NCBI GenBank assembly: GCA_022749755.1
Contig: CM040442.1
Span: 2,506,663-2,570,662 of the forward strand
Length of the DNA stretch: 64,000 nucleotides
Direction: 5' to 3'
Origin: Azadirachta indica
Taxonomy: Eukaryota; Streptophyta; Magnoliopsida; Sapindales; Meliaceae
Position 1 is the first letter of the stretch. Each line of letters begins with the position of its first letter. A model generated the notes under the pieces. It was not told where the DNA came from. It saw only the letters and a program-made list of their open reading frames with translations, and ran no database searches. This document shows positions 47,468 through 58,138 of this stretch, piece after piece. The translations under genes were made by a program, and so were the position numbers.

Positions 47468-49455
47468 TCCAATGTTTAAGTTTTATGTAATTGCCGGTGA
47501 TCACTTGGGTTCTATATATTCAGTAATCTTGTGTTGGAGTTGAAGTTGTAAAATAAAAGAATCAATTGTATAAGTGAATGAGTGAGTGAGTAATAACATT
47601 AGCTTTAAAATAAAATGAATATTTATTAAATATTCTAATTGTTTCATTCTTAAAATTAATTACAAACTCAACAATTAATTTCAAATTAAGTTTTAGTAAA
47701 TTTCAATCGTAAAACACCTTCGACATTGAAATTAATCCAACCAAAAGAATTGACCAAATAATTATATTAAGACATAAATATGATTTTATTTAATTGATCC
47801 TTTACATGGGTGCAAATATATTACTATTTTTTTTAATTTTTGGTATTTGAATCATTTGAACTCAAAACTGTGAGATCAAATTTACTTTCATATCGTATTA
47901 ATTTTAAAAGTATATAAAATCATTCACATCCAGTATTTGTCGAATCTGCTACTTCATTTTCTTTGCAGTAAATATGCATACATGGAACAAAAAAAACCTT
48001 TAGAAAATGAATGCCCCAAGAATTGAACACCTTGAGTAAATTTCTTTGAATCATCATCAGGGTTTATTAAAATAAAATAAAATAAAATAAATATGGACAC
48101 ACTTTTCACGTCTCTCTCTTGATTATTGCAAGGTTAATTAATTAATGATAACATTGTCGGGCTGGCTCCAAAGCTTTGCGTTAATTTAGGATTATGTCAA
48201 CATGAAGTTTGATCATGCAACCTTTTAAATAATTAATTAATAGAATATTTATAATATGCAATGTTATTCTCTATGTCTTGTTTTATTGAGAAGCTCGATC
48301 TATCTATTTTCGGATTTGCCTCTTTTCACTTTTACTATTATTAAGCACAGGCGACTACATTGATAAATCATAATAACAACAAATATTAAAGAACACATTT
48401 TGATATTTACTACTAAGAAAAAATAAATCTTCTCTGACGTAATACGTTGAGAGAAATTTGAACCTTTATTTATTTTATTTGCCTACTATAAAATATAAAT
48501 CAGTTGATTCATAAAAAAAATATTTTGGTATTAAATTATAAATTATTTTTGAACATCAGCTAGAGAGAGATTAATATTTGTTTATGTAATATTTTTGTTT
48601 TAAAAGAATGGGGCTCTACATTGGTCGAGTAGTGATTGAGTTTGGAATCGACAACTTGCACACTTGTACGCGTGTCTTATGCCTCTGTACGTCGATAACT
48701 ATTTGCTGCTGGTTTGTTTATTTAGAGCCCATCAAAATTGACTGTTCAAGTCTTGAAGATAAATTTATAAATACAAAATGATCATTGGGATATTATTAAT
48801 GCAAATGACCTCAACATCTTCAAATTAACTTAATCTACAGCAGCGCAAAATGTGATTATAAACATTAAACAAGAATCACATCCGCCAAAATCTCAATCTG
48901 AACTATATTATATTATTGTATTCCCAACATGATAGATCAATAATTAGGGAGCGCCAACACAGTATTTAATGAGTTCTGCGATTGTGATTTACACGTTTTG
49001 AGTAGATGAAGATGTTTAATTTTCAATTATTTTGGTGTTCTTTTGATTATTGAATGTACTTCTCGTAATAAGTGGAAAAATCCCGTAGATATGTATATCA
49101 TACAAATAATTAATTCCAAAATAAAACATACCCCACGGTGATTATCTGTTAACAATGAAACACGTGCTGATTACATAAACAAAGTTATTAACTACATGTA
49201 CTTGAACAATTCATGTCCACGTGAGAGTATAATTTAATCAAATAAATAAATTATGTAATAACATTAATTGCATCCATTTGCCAGTGCTTCAGCATAACAG
49301 GATAAACTACGACCAAATGATCTGCTCATTACATGTAATTTAGAAGAACTGCGAGGTAATATTCACAAGACACAGCCTATATAAAGGAGGCAAATTGGCC
49401 CATCGAAACAATCAACCAAACTGTTTATTTTCAACGTAACGAAAAACAATACAGA
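47468..49455. other. AP11-AP12 spacer
   Basis: AT-rich without accepted genes. 48,720-48,890 is an inverted match to the region upstream of AP8. The AP12 promoter block (TATATAAAGGAGGCAAATTGG) is at ~49,378-49,399, followed by a short leader. Confidence 0.55.
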
Positions 49456-50363
49456 ATGGGAGCGGTTCCATTCTTCGTTTTTCCGGCCAGCATATCCCCA
49501 GTCTCATTCGCCAACCGGTCGGCCGCAGTGATCCTTCTTCGGACGTCGCATGTCTGAGTTGGCGACTTGGCGTTGAAACAAATAATATTGGAGACTGGAT
49601 AACGGTTCCAAAAAGATGTGAAGGAGACGCGGAGCTTTACATGAGAGGTTCCCAGTACTTGGAAGACTCAAAAGCTTTTACCGGTGAAGCTTTTCGCTAT
49701 GCACAAAGCCTGGAGCTGGCCGGCGATGGCAAGGACATATGGGTCTTTGACATTGATGAGACCTCGCTCTCTAATTTACCCTCTTATGCTCTGTATGGAT
49801 TCGGGTACGTACGTAATTATTAAAAATCACTTCTAACTGATGTACATATATGTGTGTCTGTATATATGATCTTGTTTGTTGAAATTTTCTGGGCGGATGT
49901 AATTAATGTGACGGCGGACTTCGAGTGGCAACTAAAAGGCGAACTTCCGGCACTGCCCGAGAGTATAAAGCTGTACAAAAGATTAATGTCTCTTGGAATT
50001 ACAGAGAAGCAATTTGAAGAAAGCTGGATACCACACCTGGGAGAAGCTTATGCTCAGTAATTAAATAAACAAGCAGACAACTAAATTAGCTGGATAAACC
50101 TATTAAATTAGCTATCTTTCAACAGAAACGTACGTATCGTTTGATCTTGTGGCTGCAGGGATTCAGGTTGCTTGAACGAAACAAAAATTGGTTTCAATTC
50201 AGGCAAACAAAGAGAGCTTGATCAGTGGAGTGATCTACATGGGGTTCATCCTGGAAATCGGACTTTCAAGCTCCCAATTCCCATGTACTACATTCCACAG
50301 ACAAATCTTAAGTTGGGATTGTGGAAACAAGAACATTGCAATTATACACCAATGTATTTATAA
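49456..50363 (+). pseudogene. AP12: acid phosphatase pseudogene
   Basis: Exon 1 49456-49804, exon 2 49892-50056, exon 3 from 50159. The signal peptide is shortened and out of frame with the body (the frame of CLSWRLGVETNNI enters from another frame). Motif I WVFDIDETSLSNLPSYA is intact. The intron 1 acceptor is TG instead of AG (TTTCTG|GGCGG, with paralogues TTTCAG). Exon 2 has lost about 45-50 bp including all of motif II, plus a one-base insertion. Exon 3 lost the SGYRIVGN segment before DQWSD, and the end is extended to 50,363. It still has a good TATA-GGAGGCAAA promoter. Confidence 0.88.
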
Positions 50364-50379
50364 ATAAATTTTCATGTGA

Positions 50380-50900
50380 TAACGGCCAGTTGTTGGCTTG
50401 ATCAACTTCGATCAAATAAACCAAGTTTGGTCGTTCAATCATCATACCTTAATCCATCAAAATATTTGTTGGACCTGACTGATAAGATGAAGTACTGAGT
50501 TGGGCCGTCATTACCCCAGGCCGAACCCTATTTCCCGATCAGATGACCAACCGGCAATCATCACAGGCCCAGGAGACTAAAACTCGTCTACATTGAAGCT
50601 CGAAACCTTTAACAAGCCCACTTTGCTAAATTTAGGCCAGTTTTCCAGAAATTAGACCCATTGAAGAAAACAGGCCCAAGTTTCTGTAAAATAAAAGTCA
50701 AATAAGACAAACAAGACATCAAAATCTTAATATGACTTTAAAAGAGATCAGCCAATCAGAATTTAATTAAAATTAGTATTCTAATAAAGCCCTAGGAAAA
50801 TAACAATATAAAAAGCTAAAGAAAAGCAAAAACCCAGGGAACTTTTCACAACTAAAACAAATTCACTGGTTAATATCGGGAGACAAAATTTGATACCAAA
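50380..50900. other. GC-richer island after AP12, possibly mobile-element derived
   Basis: Composition differs from the surrounding AT-rich DNA, with several GGCCC/GGGCC words (GTTGGGCCGTC, CACAGGCCCAGG). No open frame or terminal repeats were recognised, and it has no counterpart near other AP genes. Confidence 0.35.
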
Positions 50901-50968
50901 AATACTATACCTAAGATTATAGCACAGCATTAATAATCGAATAAATTAAATTATAATGTGAGTGTGTG

Positions 50969-51007
50969 TATATATATATATATATATCTATATATATCTA
51001 TATATAT
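50969..51007. repeat. (TA)n microsatellite
   Basis: TA tract interrupted by TATCTA steps. Confidence 0.85.
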
Positions 51008-51037
51008 CAACTTCTGCTAAAAATTAACACTAACTAG

Positions 51038-51140
51038 CCATGGTAGTGTTATCCTTCTTTCATTTCTCTAGCCACGATTCCAGCAACATCCCGAGTCTTC
51101 TCAGGCCTGCATATTCCCAATCTCATCATCCCAAAACCCA
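51038..51140 (+). pseudogene. Acid phosphatase exon 1 head relic
   Basis: ATGGTAGTGTTATCCTTCTT, then TCTCTAGCCACGATTCCAGC and CAGGCCTGCATATTCCCAAT matches the start codon, signal peptide and propeptide of AP8/AP14-type genes, with frame breaks. Nothing downstream in exon 1 is preserved. Confidence 0.6.
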
Positions 51141-51586
51141 TCTCAGATTTAAATCTCTCTCATCTTAAAATTGGAAAAAAAAAAAAAAGTATTTTATAAA
51201 TCAATAATAGAAACCATGAACATGAAGGTACCCAAGTAATTTTGGAAATTAAACATTTCAACCTATTCAACGTGGGAATGATAGTTACAGAACTCCTTAA
51301 ATGTTCTGCTCCCTCAATTATTTATCTATTGCGTTGGAGAAAATTAATGAAGGAGAAAATGTAAACTCAAAATTAAAGATCAAAACCAATTCATCTTCCA
51401 TATGGGGGTATATATATTTAACCAACTAATCGTATAGCAATGAGTAACATGTGTTTACGAATGTGCTAAGAGGCCCTGTCAACTCATTACGGTAGTCAAT
51501 TTAAGAAAAAATTAAACAGGGAGTTTGATCTATTATGGCGTGCTACAGGTCAAAAGGATAAGGTCAATTTACGAAACAAATTTAGT

Positions 51587-51608
51587 CTTTATAAAGGATC
51601 CAAATTGG
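51587..51608 (+). promoter_or_regulatory. AP13 core promoter block
   Basis: CTTTATAAAGGATCCAAATTGG, the shared TATA block with TCC in place of GGC, about 55-75 bp upstream of the AP13 start. Confidence 0.55.
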
Positions 51609-51663
51609 GAATCTAAAGTATCAAAACAATTAAGCTGTGAAACATCTGCAAAACCAATACAGC

Positions 51664-52461
51664 ATGACATTGTTGACATTCGTTTTCTTCACATTACTTG
51701 CAGCAACTTCAGCTGTTGCATCGGGGTTTTCATGCCTGAGCTGGCGCCTTGGTGTGGAAACAAATAATATTAGAGCTTGGGCAACTGTTCCAAAACCCTG
51801 CGCAGATTATGTGGCTGATTACATGACCGGCGGCCAGTACCTGGAAGACACAAAAGTCGTCAGCCACCAGGCTTTCCGATATGCTGAAAACACGAAACTG
51901 GTAGGAGACGGCAAGGATGTATGGATCTTCGACGTTGATGAGACTGCACTCTCTCATGTTGCCTTTTTGGCTAAATATGGATTTGGGTATGTTATATAAT
52001 CACAAATTTATTATGTTTTATTGCATTTTATTTATATTAATTAACAGCAGATGTAACCGTTTGAGAATTTCAGCACTAAGCCATTTGATTTGAGAGTTGT
52101 CATGGAGTATATGGAAAAAGGCATAGCACCTGCTCTGCCGGAGAGTCTTAAGCTCTACAGGAAATTAAAGAGTCTGGGGATAAAGATTGTTTTCCTGACT
52201 GGAAGAAATGAATCAATGAGAGAATCTACGGAATCTAATCTGAAGAATGCTGGATACCGTTCTTGGGAGATGGTGTTACTAAGGGATTCGAGCAACTGGA
52301 ACCAGACACAAAAGAAGTACAAATCAGCTAAAAGAACAGAGCTTGTGAAGAGTGGATACAGAATCGTTGGAAACACAGGGGATCAATGGAGTGATCTGCT
52401 CGGGGATAATCCTGGCAATCGGACTTTCAAGCTCCCTAATCCCATTTACTACGCAGCATAG
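51664..52461 (+). CDS. AP13: class B acid phosphatase / VSP-like, intron 2 precisely lost
   Basis: Intact two-exon gene: 51664-51986 and 52074-52461, 711 nt, 236 residues. Signal peptide MTLLTFVFFTLLAATSAVA leads almost directly into FSCLSWRLGVETNNI; the propeptide found in other members is absent. Motif I WIFDVDETALSHVAFLA, motif II VFLTGRNE, KKYKSAKR, motif III GNTGDQWSDLLG. The second exon is 388 nt, exactly 210+178, and the junction reads CTAAG|GGATTC where paralogues have an intron, so intron 2 was removed without adding or losing a base. An in-frame ATG nine codons upstream (51,637) is less likely as the start. Confidence 0.93.
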
Positions 52462-52852
52462 TCAAATAGAAGTCAATAATTAATTAGTTGGGATATTGTA
52501 GTAAGCGAAAAAAATAATGTTCTACAGATGCATTTAGTCATAAACCTATTTGCCCACCAATACTGACTAAAAACAAAGATGCGTGCATATCTCAATAACA
52601 ACTTATCATTAGTTATTATGCTAGCTACCTTAGCATAATCAACCATGATACAGAAAATGCCAAAAGTAATTTCAAATTTTAAATTTAAACCATTTCAGTG
52701 CTAACATAGTTTCAATTAGAGATTTTTCAGTATCTTCTCAAAAGATTCTATTAAGTAAATCAACCAACACCCTTATACAAATATTACTTGATCCGCTATT
52801 GTAATTTGGTAGAATTTTGGTGTCATTTTCTAAAAATGTATCCTTCATATGT

Positions 52853-53030
52853 AAAGGAGGAAAATTGGCCGTTAATTAATCAATAGTATCCAAAAAAACT
52901 GTTTTATCTTATGCTAACAAAAAATGAACACTAGCTAGCCATGGGAATATTATACTTCCTCATTTCTCTAGCTACGATTTCTGCAATATCCCAAGACTTC
53001 TCAAGCCTGCCTATATATCTCATCCCACAA
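52853..53030 (+). pseudogene. Acid phosphatase promoter plus exon 1 head relic
   Basis: GTAAAGGAGGAAAATTGGCC (~52,852) is the core promoter block. It is followed at 52,941 by ATGGGAATATTATACTTCCT and a signal-peptide-like stretch, then AGCCTGCCTATATATCTCAT. The match ends near 53,030 and no mature-domain sequence follows. Confidence 0.6.
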
Positions 53031-53428
53031 GCCATGGCCGGATTCAAATTTCATTTTCTGGGATTTAAATCTCGCTGACATTAAAAATGAAAAAAAAAGT
53101 TCAGTATATATTTAATTACTGATAATATTTTTGGGATTTTGTTAATCAAAATTGATAATGTTGAGCATGCAGATGTTACTCATGTTGAATAATGCGACAT
53201 AGTTCCTCACTGAAATCACATAATTTGAACATCCAGAAAGTGTTTCCAATTATTTTAGTGAAGTCGGTATATGCATACATCTTTATTTTCTATGGAAGAC
53301 CAAAACAGTCAATCTTGGCGGACAAGTGAAAAAAAAAAAAAAATAAAACATTAAATTCAGATGCAACAAGTAATCAATACTCAACTTATTGGATTAAACC
53401 TATTTTTTTTAATTAACCAACTTTTGTC

Positions 53429-53469
53429 GGGGTTTTATCGGGAAGGGCATTCCTTCCCGATGAAACCCC
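53429..53469. repeat. 18-bp hairpin with 5-nt loop
   Basis: GGGGTTTTATCGGGAAGG (53,429-53,446), loop GCATT, then CCTTCCCGATGAAACCCC (53,452-53,469). Only one position is not Watson-Crick, and as RNA it would be a G-U pair. It is GC-rich in an AT-rich spacer. Confidence 0.9.
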
Positions 53470-53574
53470 TACGAGCATCAGTGGGGAAAAGTATTAAGAA
53501 GACTAAAAACAAAAGAACTAAAATGATTTGTAACCGAAACGCTTTAACAGTTGTACATGAAAACTTATTGGCAC

Positions 53575-54451
53575 TTACATTTTGAGTGTATATAATGCGT
53601 AGTGCATGGGATTAAGCAGCTTGAAAGTACGATTTCCAGGATAATCCCCAAGCAGATCTCTCCATTGATCACCCATGTTTCCAGCGATTCTGTACCCACT
53701 CTCCACAAGCTCTCTTCTTTTACTTGATTTGAACTCAACATTTGTCTTGTTATAGTCACTTGAATTCCTGAGCAGAACCTTCTCCCAAGTGTGGTATGCA
53801 ACCAACTTCAGACTCCTCTCTGTGGCATCTCTCTTGTATTCAGTACTTCGCACCAGGAAAACAACCTTAATCCCAAGATTCAGTAACATTCTGTACAGCT
53901 TCAGAGTCTATGGCAATGCTGGCGCTTCCCCTTTCATTACCCACTCAATCGACGCCGTCCCATTAAACGGCTCTGCCCTGAAAATATTTTATCAGTCATT
54001 AATTAATTACAACATTAATTATAACCAGATTAGCTTCATTAACTAACTATTAATTAATTACGTATCCGAATCCATACTGAGCAACAAAATCTACATTAGA
54101 AATTGAGGTCTCATCTACGTCGAAGATCCATACGTCCTTGCCGTCGCCTGCCAACTGCAGGCTTTCAGCATAACGAAGAGCTTCATCGGTAACGATTCCC
54201 GAGTCTTCTTTATGCTGGAGGCCTAACATGTAATCCCCAACGTATCCTTCACAGGTTTTCGGAACAGTTTTCCAATCTCTGATGTTATTTGTTTCTACGC
54301 CAAGTCGCCAACTCGAGCATGAGAAGCCTGGAGAAGGCTCTTCGCCGGCGATCGGCTGTCGAATGAGACGGGGGATATGCAGGCCTGAAACCTGAAGGGA
54401 TATTGCTAGAATTGTTGCCAGAGAAAGGAGGAGAACTGATAACACACCCAC
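53575..54451 (-). pseudogene. AP14: acid phosphatase pseudogene, also lacking intron 2
   Basis: Minus strand: exon 1 54451-54066, fused exon 2+3 53977-53575. Signal peptide MGVLSVLLLSLATILAIS, CSSWRLGVETNNIRDWKTVP and motif I WIFDVDETSISNVDFVA are well preserved. Defects: intron 1 donor GT is AT (TTCGG|ATACGT); TAG replaces the Glu codon of the ALPE segment (53,910-53,908); motif II FLTGR is now FLVRST; and GDQWRDLL has lost the Ser. The body has no intron 2 (GCTCAG|GAATTC read straight through), as in AP13, and the C-terminus is five codons longer than usual. Confidence 0.88.
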
Positions 54452-54800
54452 GCCTTATTGTTTGATGCTTCCGAATTAATAATGGCCAAATTTAGTTCTT
54501 TATAAAGGCTGCGTTTCGTAAATTCATTCAAGTTTTGGCAATTAACTTTGCTGTCATTCATACATCAGTATCCAAAAATAATTAAATGATTAATTATTCA
54601 TGAAGTTGTATTTGGCGTTCTCTCCTTTCTTGTTATCAATAACAGTGATATAATATAATTTAATGAGCTGATAGTGAGATATTGGCTTGTTTATTTAACC
54701 ATACACACGCGATTCAATGGCCCCTGCACCCCATTTTGCAAACTATTTTTTTTTATTTTTTAAATTTTTTAATTAAACAAATTTTGAAACGAAAATTTTA
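54452..54800. other. AP14 upstream / RPC7 upstream spacer
   Basis: Divergent promoter region. TTTATAAAGAACTAAATTTGGCC (minus, ~54,492-54,514) is the AP14 core promoter. No gene. Confidence 0.55.
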
Positions 54801-54821
54801 ATTTACTTCTCTTCTCTTTCA

Positions 54822-54903
54822 AAAACCCTAAAAACTAAAATTTCCAAATTCCAAAGACCCTAAAGACAATCCCCAAATCCCAAAATTTCAAAAACCCTAA
54901 ATT
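54822..54903 (+). promoter_or_regulatory. Teloboxes at the start of the RPC7 transcription unit
   Basis: AAACCCTAA-type elements at ~54,824 (AAAACCCTAAAA) and ~54,892 (AAACCCTAA), with related ACCCTAAAG between. In plants this motif is frequent near the transcription start of ribosome-biogenesis and translation genes. Confidence 0.6.
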
Positions 54904-55692
54904 CCCAAATCGAAGGAGTCGACGGCGGATTGTGTTAGAAGTAGTCGGCGGCAGCGGGAACAAGGCGAAAGGTAGGTGATTTCGTGCTCCTTTTTTTATT
55001 TTCTTAACTGATTTTGGGCGATTTGGATGTTGAAATGCATGATTTAAGATGATTATGTTGATGACTGAAATGATTTAGACATGACTGTGGTGTTGATTGA
55101 AGTGTTTTTGTTGGCTATGCTGTGATTTCGAGACTGTAGCAAGCTGGATTTCATTTTCGAGTGCTTCAAACGTGCTCGAAAATGATTTCAATAACTGAAA
55201 TCGAATTCAGTTACTCGAATTCGTCTCTGAGTTCAGTAACTGAACTGAAATTCGTCTTCGAGTTCAGCAACTGAACTGGAATTCGTCTTCGAGTGCAGTT
55301 GTACAGAACTCGAATTCCTTTTCACCGTCTTTCGTCTCCATGGCTTCGTTCACCTTCCTTCATCAACCGCCAACACCAATACCGCCATCCCACTTAGAGC
55401 AGAAAGTATTTATAGTGGAGAAAATATTTTCTGTTCTTTGAAGTGGCCATAGAGCACAATGTATTTATTTAGTTTTCAGTTGTTTGAACAATGTCCCAAC
55501 AATTGCAATTACTAGATGAAGATGTTGACACATCAAACCCTGAGTTTGTTATTGTTATGATTTATGAAATTATGGTTACAGATTATAGGATTATCATACT
55601 TTGTTTATTTACTTGTTTTCTTTGGTTAGTAAAATTATAACACCAGTGTTATTAATTGACTACTTTAATTTCTGTATGTTTTTGTTTTCCAG
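54850..55692 (+). other. RPC7 5' leader exon and leader intron
   Basis: The leader appears to be spliced: donor GCGAAAG|GTAGGT at 54,972 and acceptor TTTTCCAG at 55,692, four bases before the ATG. The transcription start is not defined by sequence. The intron holds a 31-bp tandem repeat. Confidence 0.55.
55190..55320. repeat. 31-bp tandem repeat in the RPC7 leader intron
   Basis: GTTCAG(T/C)AACTGAACTG(A/G)AATT..CGTCTTCGA occurs at 55,231-55,261 and 55,262-55,292, with partial copies on both sides. Each unit contains an inverted repeat around GTTCAG..CTGAAC. Confidence 0.8.
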
Positions 55693-55696
55693 ATAG

Positions 55697-58138
55697 ATGG
55701 CATTTAAAGGGCGCGGACGCGGACGTGGTGGCTATGGAGTCGGCGGTGGCGGCTTTGGCTATGCTAAACAAGAGCCTTTTGAACTTTTTCCCGTTAGTAT
55801 AAATTTTCTGTTTTTTCTCCCTTTTAAGTTTTTAATATTCTTGGTTATTTGGAATTTTAGACTTTTCTATGAGGCTAAAAAAATGGTATAGTATGGATAG
55901 AATATGATTTTATTAAATTGTGAATGATGTTCAATGCTCGAGGTAAAATATGAATACCATTTAAAGTCTGGAGGCTCTGTCACTTGTTCTTTAAACTTTT
56001 ATGTGAAAGCTTTCAATTGTGCAAATGCAGGATATAGAATTGCCTGACCACAGAAATGTGCCAGTGGAAAGGAATTTAATTCTCTGGAATTCAAGGTTGC
56101 TCAATTATTGGAAATCCTCTCCATACTTTCTTGAAGAGAGTGTTGAAAAGAGTGAGCACTGTACTTCAAGTACATTCTTTCTAGCTGTTATGTTTAGTTG
56201 AAATTCAAAATTTATGGCATGATTTTTGTCCAGATTAACTAGCAAAGTTCTTAATATGTCAGAACGTCAATTTTTATTGTTGAAGATATGCAGTTCTCCA
56301 GGTTAAGCTATTATATTAACTTGTGGAAATTTTGCTTTCTTCTCTGGGTTTGATGTCAGAGAGCCAAAACACAGACATAGAAAGGTATTCTGATTGGAAT
56401 AAGCCGAAAATCACATCAAGTCGTGGATCTATTAACCAATTTATGCAGCTCCGATCTACTAATTTTCCTGCAGAGCTGGTTAAAGGTTGGCAATCTAGAC
56501 AACTTAACAAAATATGAATTTTGTATTTGTGAAGATAAGTATTATACTTAACTTTGAATTTTAGACTTGAGAGACTCATGTGACGGTGAAATAAAATTTC
56601 AGATTCAAAGGAGCTGCGAAATCCAAAAAGAGTGCGATGGAATGCTGATGCAGGTTTTATGCATGCAAACTTTGTCTCACCTTCCTTTTCATTTTCTTTT
56701 AGGGTGTCTGTCTAGTCAACTTTCAACATCTTTTTCCTTTTTTATTAAGTGCAGTTATGTCATGTGTCCAATATGTCTTTTACTACTTAGGCTAGAACTG
56801 AATTTTGACATGTCTTTTGTGCTTGACTCATTTGATTTGCTAAGTATAGAAGTTACTTTACAATTATAGCCCTCATAAATTTAATTAAACTGATTTAGAT
56901 GTTTAATCATAGGCTTGCGGAAGTTGGATCTTTTTGAAAAACTTGAACAGAAGTTTCAGGTAAACAGTTCTAGCTTCAGTAAATTTTCTGCTGCAGAACT
57001 TTTGAGAAAAACCCTCTGGAAAAACCATATTGGTGTTTATCTGTAGGGCGAAGAGGAGAAAGATGACAAGGAAAAGAAAGAAGGAGAAGATGAGGATGAA
57101 GATGATGATGAAGCAGCCGGAGAAGCTGAAGAAGAATTCAGTGATGATGGAGATTATAACCAGGTTTTGCTCAAATATTATAAGTGTGATTTAACATTAG
57201 CATCATTCAATATTTTTTCAGCTGTAATTGATGTTTCAAATAATGCTATGTTAAAAGATTCAAATGAAGTTTCTCTTCATACTAAATGATGAGGCAAATC
57301 AGATTGCAGGTCGCATTCCTGGCCAATTTCTCTCTTTTTTCTCTTTTTCTACCCTTTTTCCTCCTTTTTTTAATAAAAACAGTGCAAAGAATGAAGTCAC
57401 CTTAAGAGTGTAGTTATTGTTGAGGTGAATTTGGATCCATAAGAGCCTGTGTATCCTAATGGATAATTTATAGTTCTTTTTTCCCTTACAGAAGAATACT
57501 GAACTATTGCTTCATGCTTAATTCTCTGTAGAAATTCACGCTCTCCTGTGTCAAGATGTTACCAGCCAGGCATCTCTCCTTTGATATGAACTGGCTATAG
57601 GATTAGATGGAGTATATTTGTTGGAAACAGGAATGCTCTAAGTTGTTTGTAACTTTTACTCATAAAACATAAAGTTAAAAGTGATGGCTTCTTTTGAGAT
57701 AAAAGGGACTTATAATCTCTATTTTTTTCTTGGTTATCATTTATTTGATTTTATTTTTCTGAATTTGCTTGAACAAGATGTTTCCTGAAGCCTGGTATCT
57801 CTCTGCTTTGATCCCTAAAACCCATTTCTGAATGTAATACATGAATGGTTTTGTTAGTTATATTATTAAATAAAATAGAACATATTGATATAAGGAGCAT
57901 GGTAAACATCTTGAAAAGCTAGTTAAACAAGGTAAAGCAAAGCTTACTGATGTTATATTTGTTTCTGCAGAACGTTGATTTTGATGACGATGAAGACGAT
58001 TTTAACATGGACGATGGCGGTGATGGTATATACCTTCTTTGCAATGGCATTTTGACTTGGTATATAAATTCTCACAATTTCTTATATTTATACAAGCTAA
58101 TGAATTCTTTTAATGCTGCAGATGAAGCAACATACTAG
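55697..58138 (+). CDS. DNA-directed RNA polymerase III subunit RPC7/C31-like
   Basis: Pol III-specific subunit of the C31/RPC7 family, part of the C82-C34-C31 initiation subcomplex in the nucleus. Eight coding exons: 55697-55792, 56031-56151, 56360-56485, 56603-56653, 56913-56959, 57047-57163, 57971-58025, 58122-58138; 630 nt, 209 residues, all phases compatible. The N-terminus is Gly/Arg-rich (MAFKGRGRGRGGYG) then KQEPFELFPDIELPDHRNVP. The middle reads NPKRVRWNADAG then LRKLDLFEKLE, as in the family. The C-terminus is a long acidic tail (EEEKDDKEKKEGEDEDEDDD, later DFDDDEDDFNMDDGGDDEATY). The exon 4 acceptor at 56,602 was chosen over an upstream AG at 56,565 because only it keeps NPKRVRW in frame. 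Confidence 0.87.
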
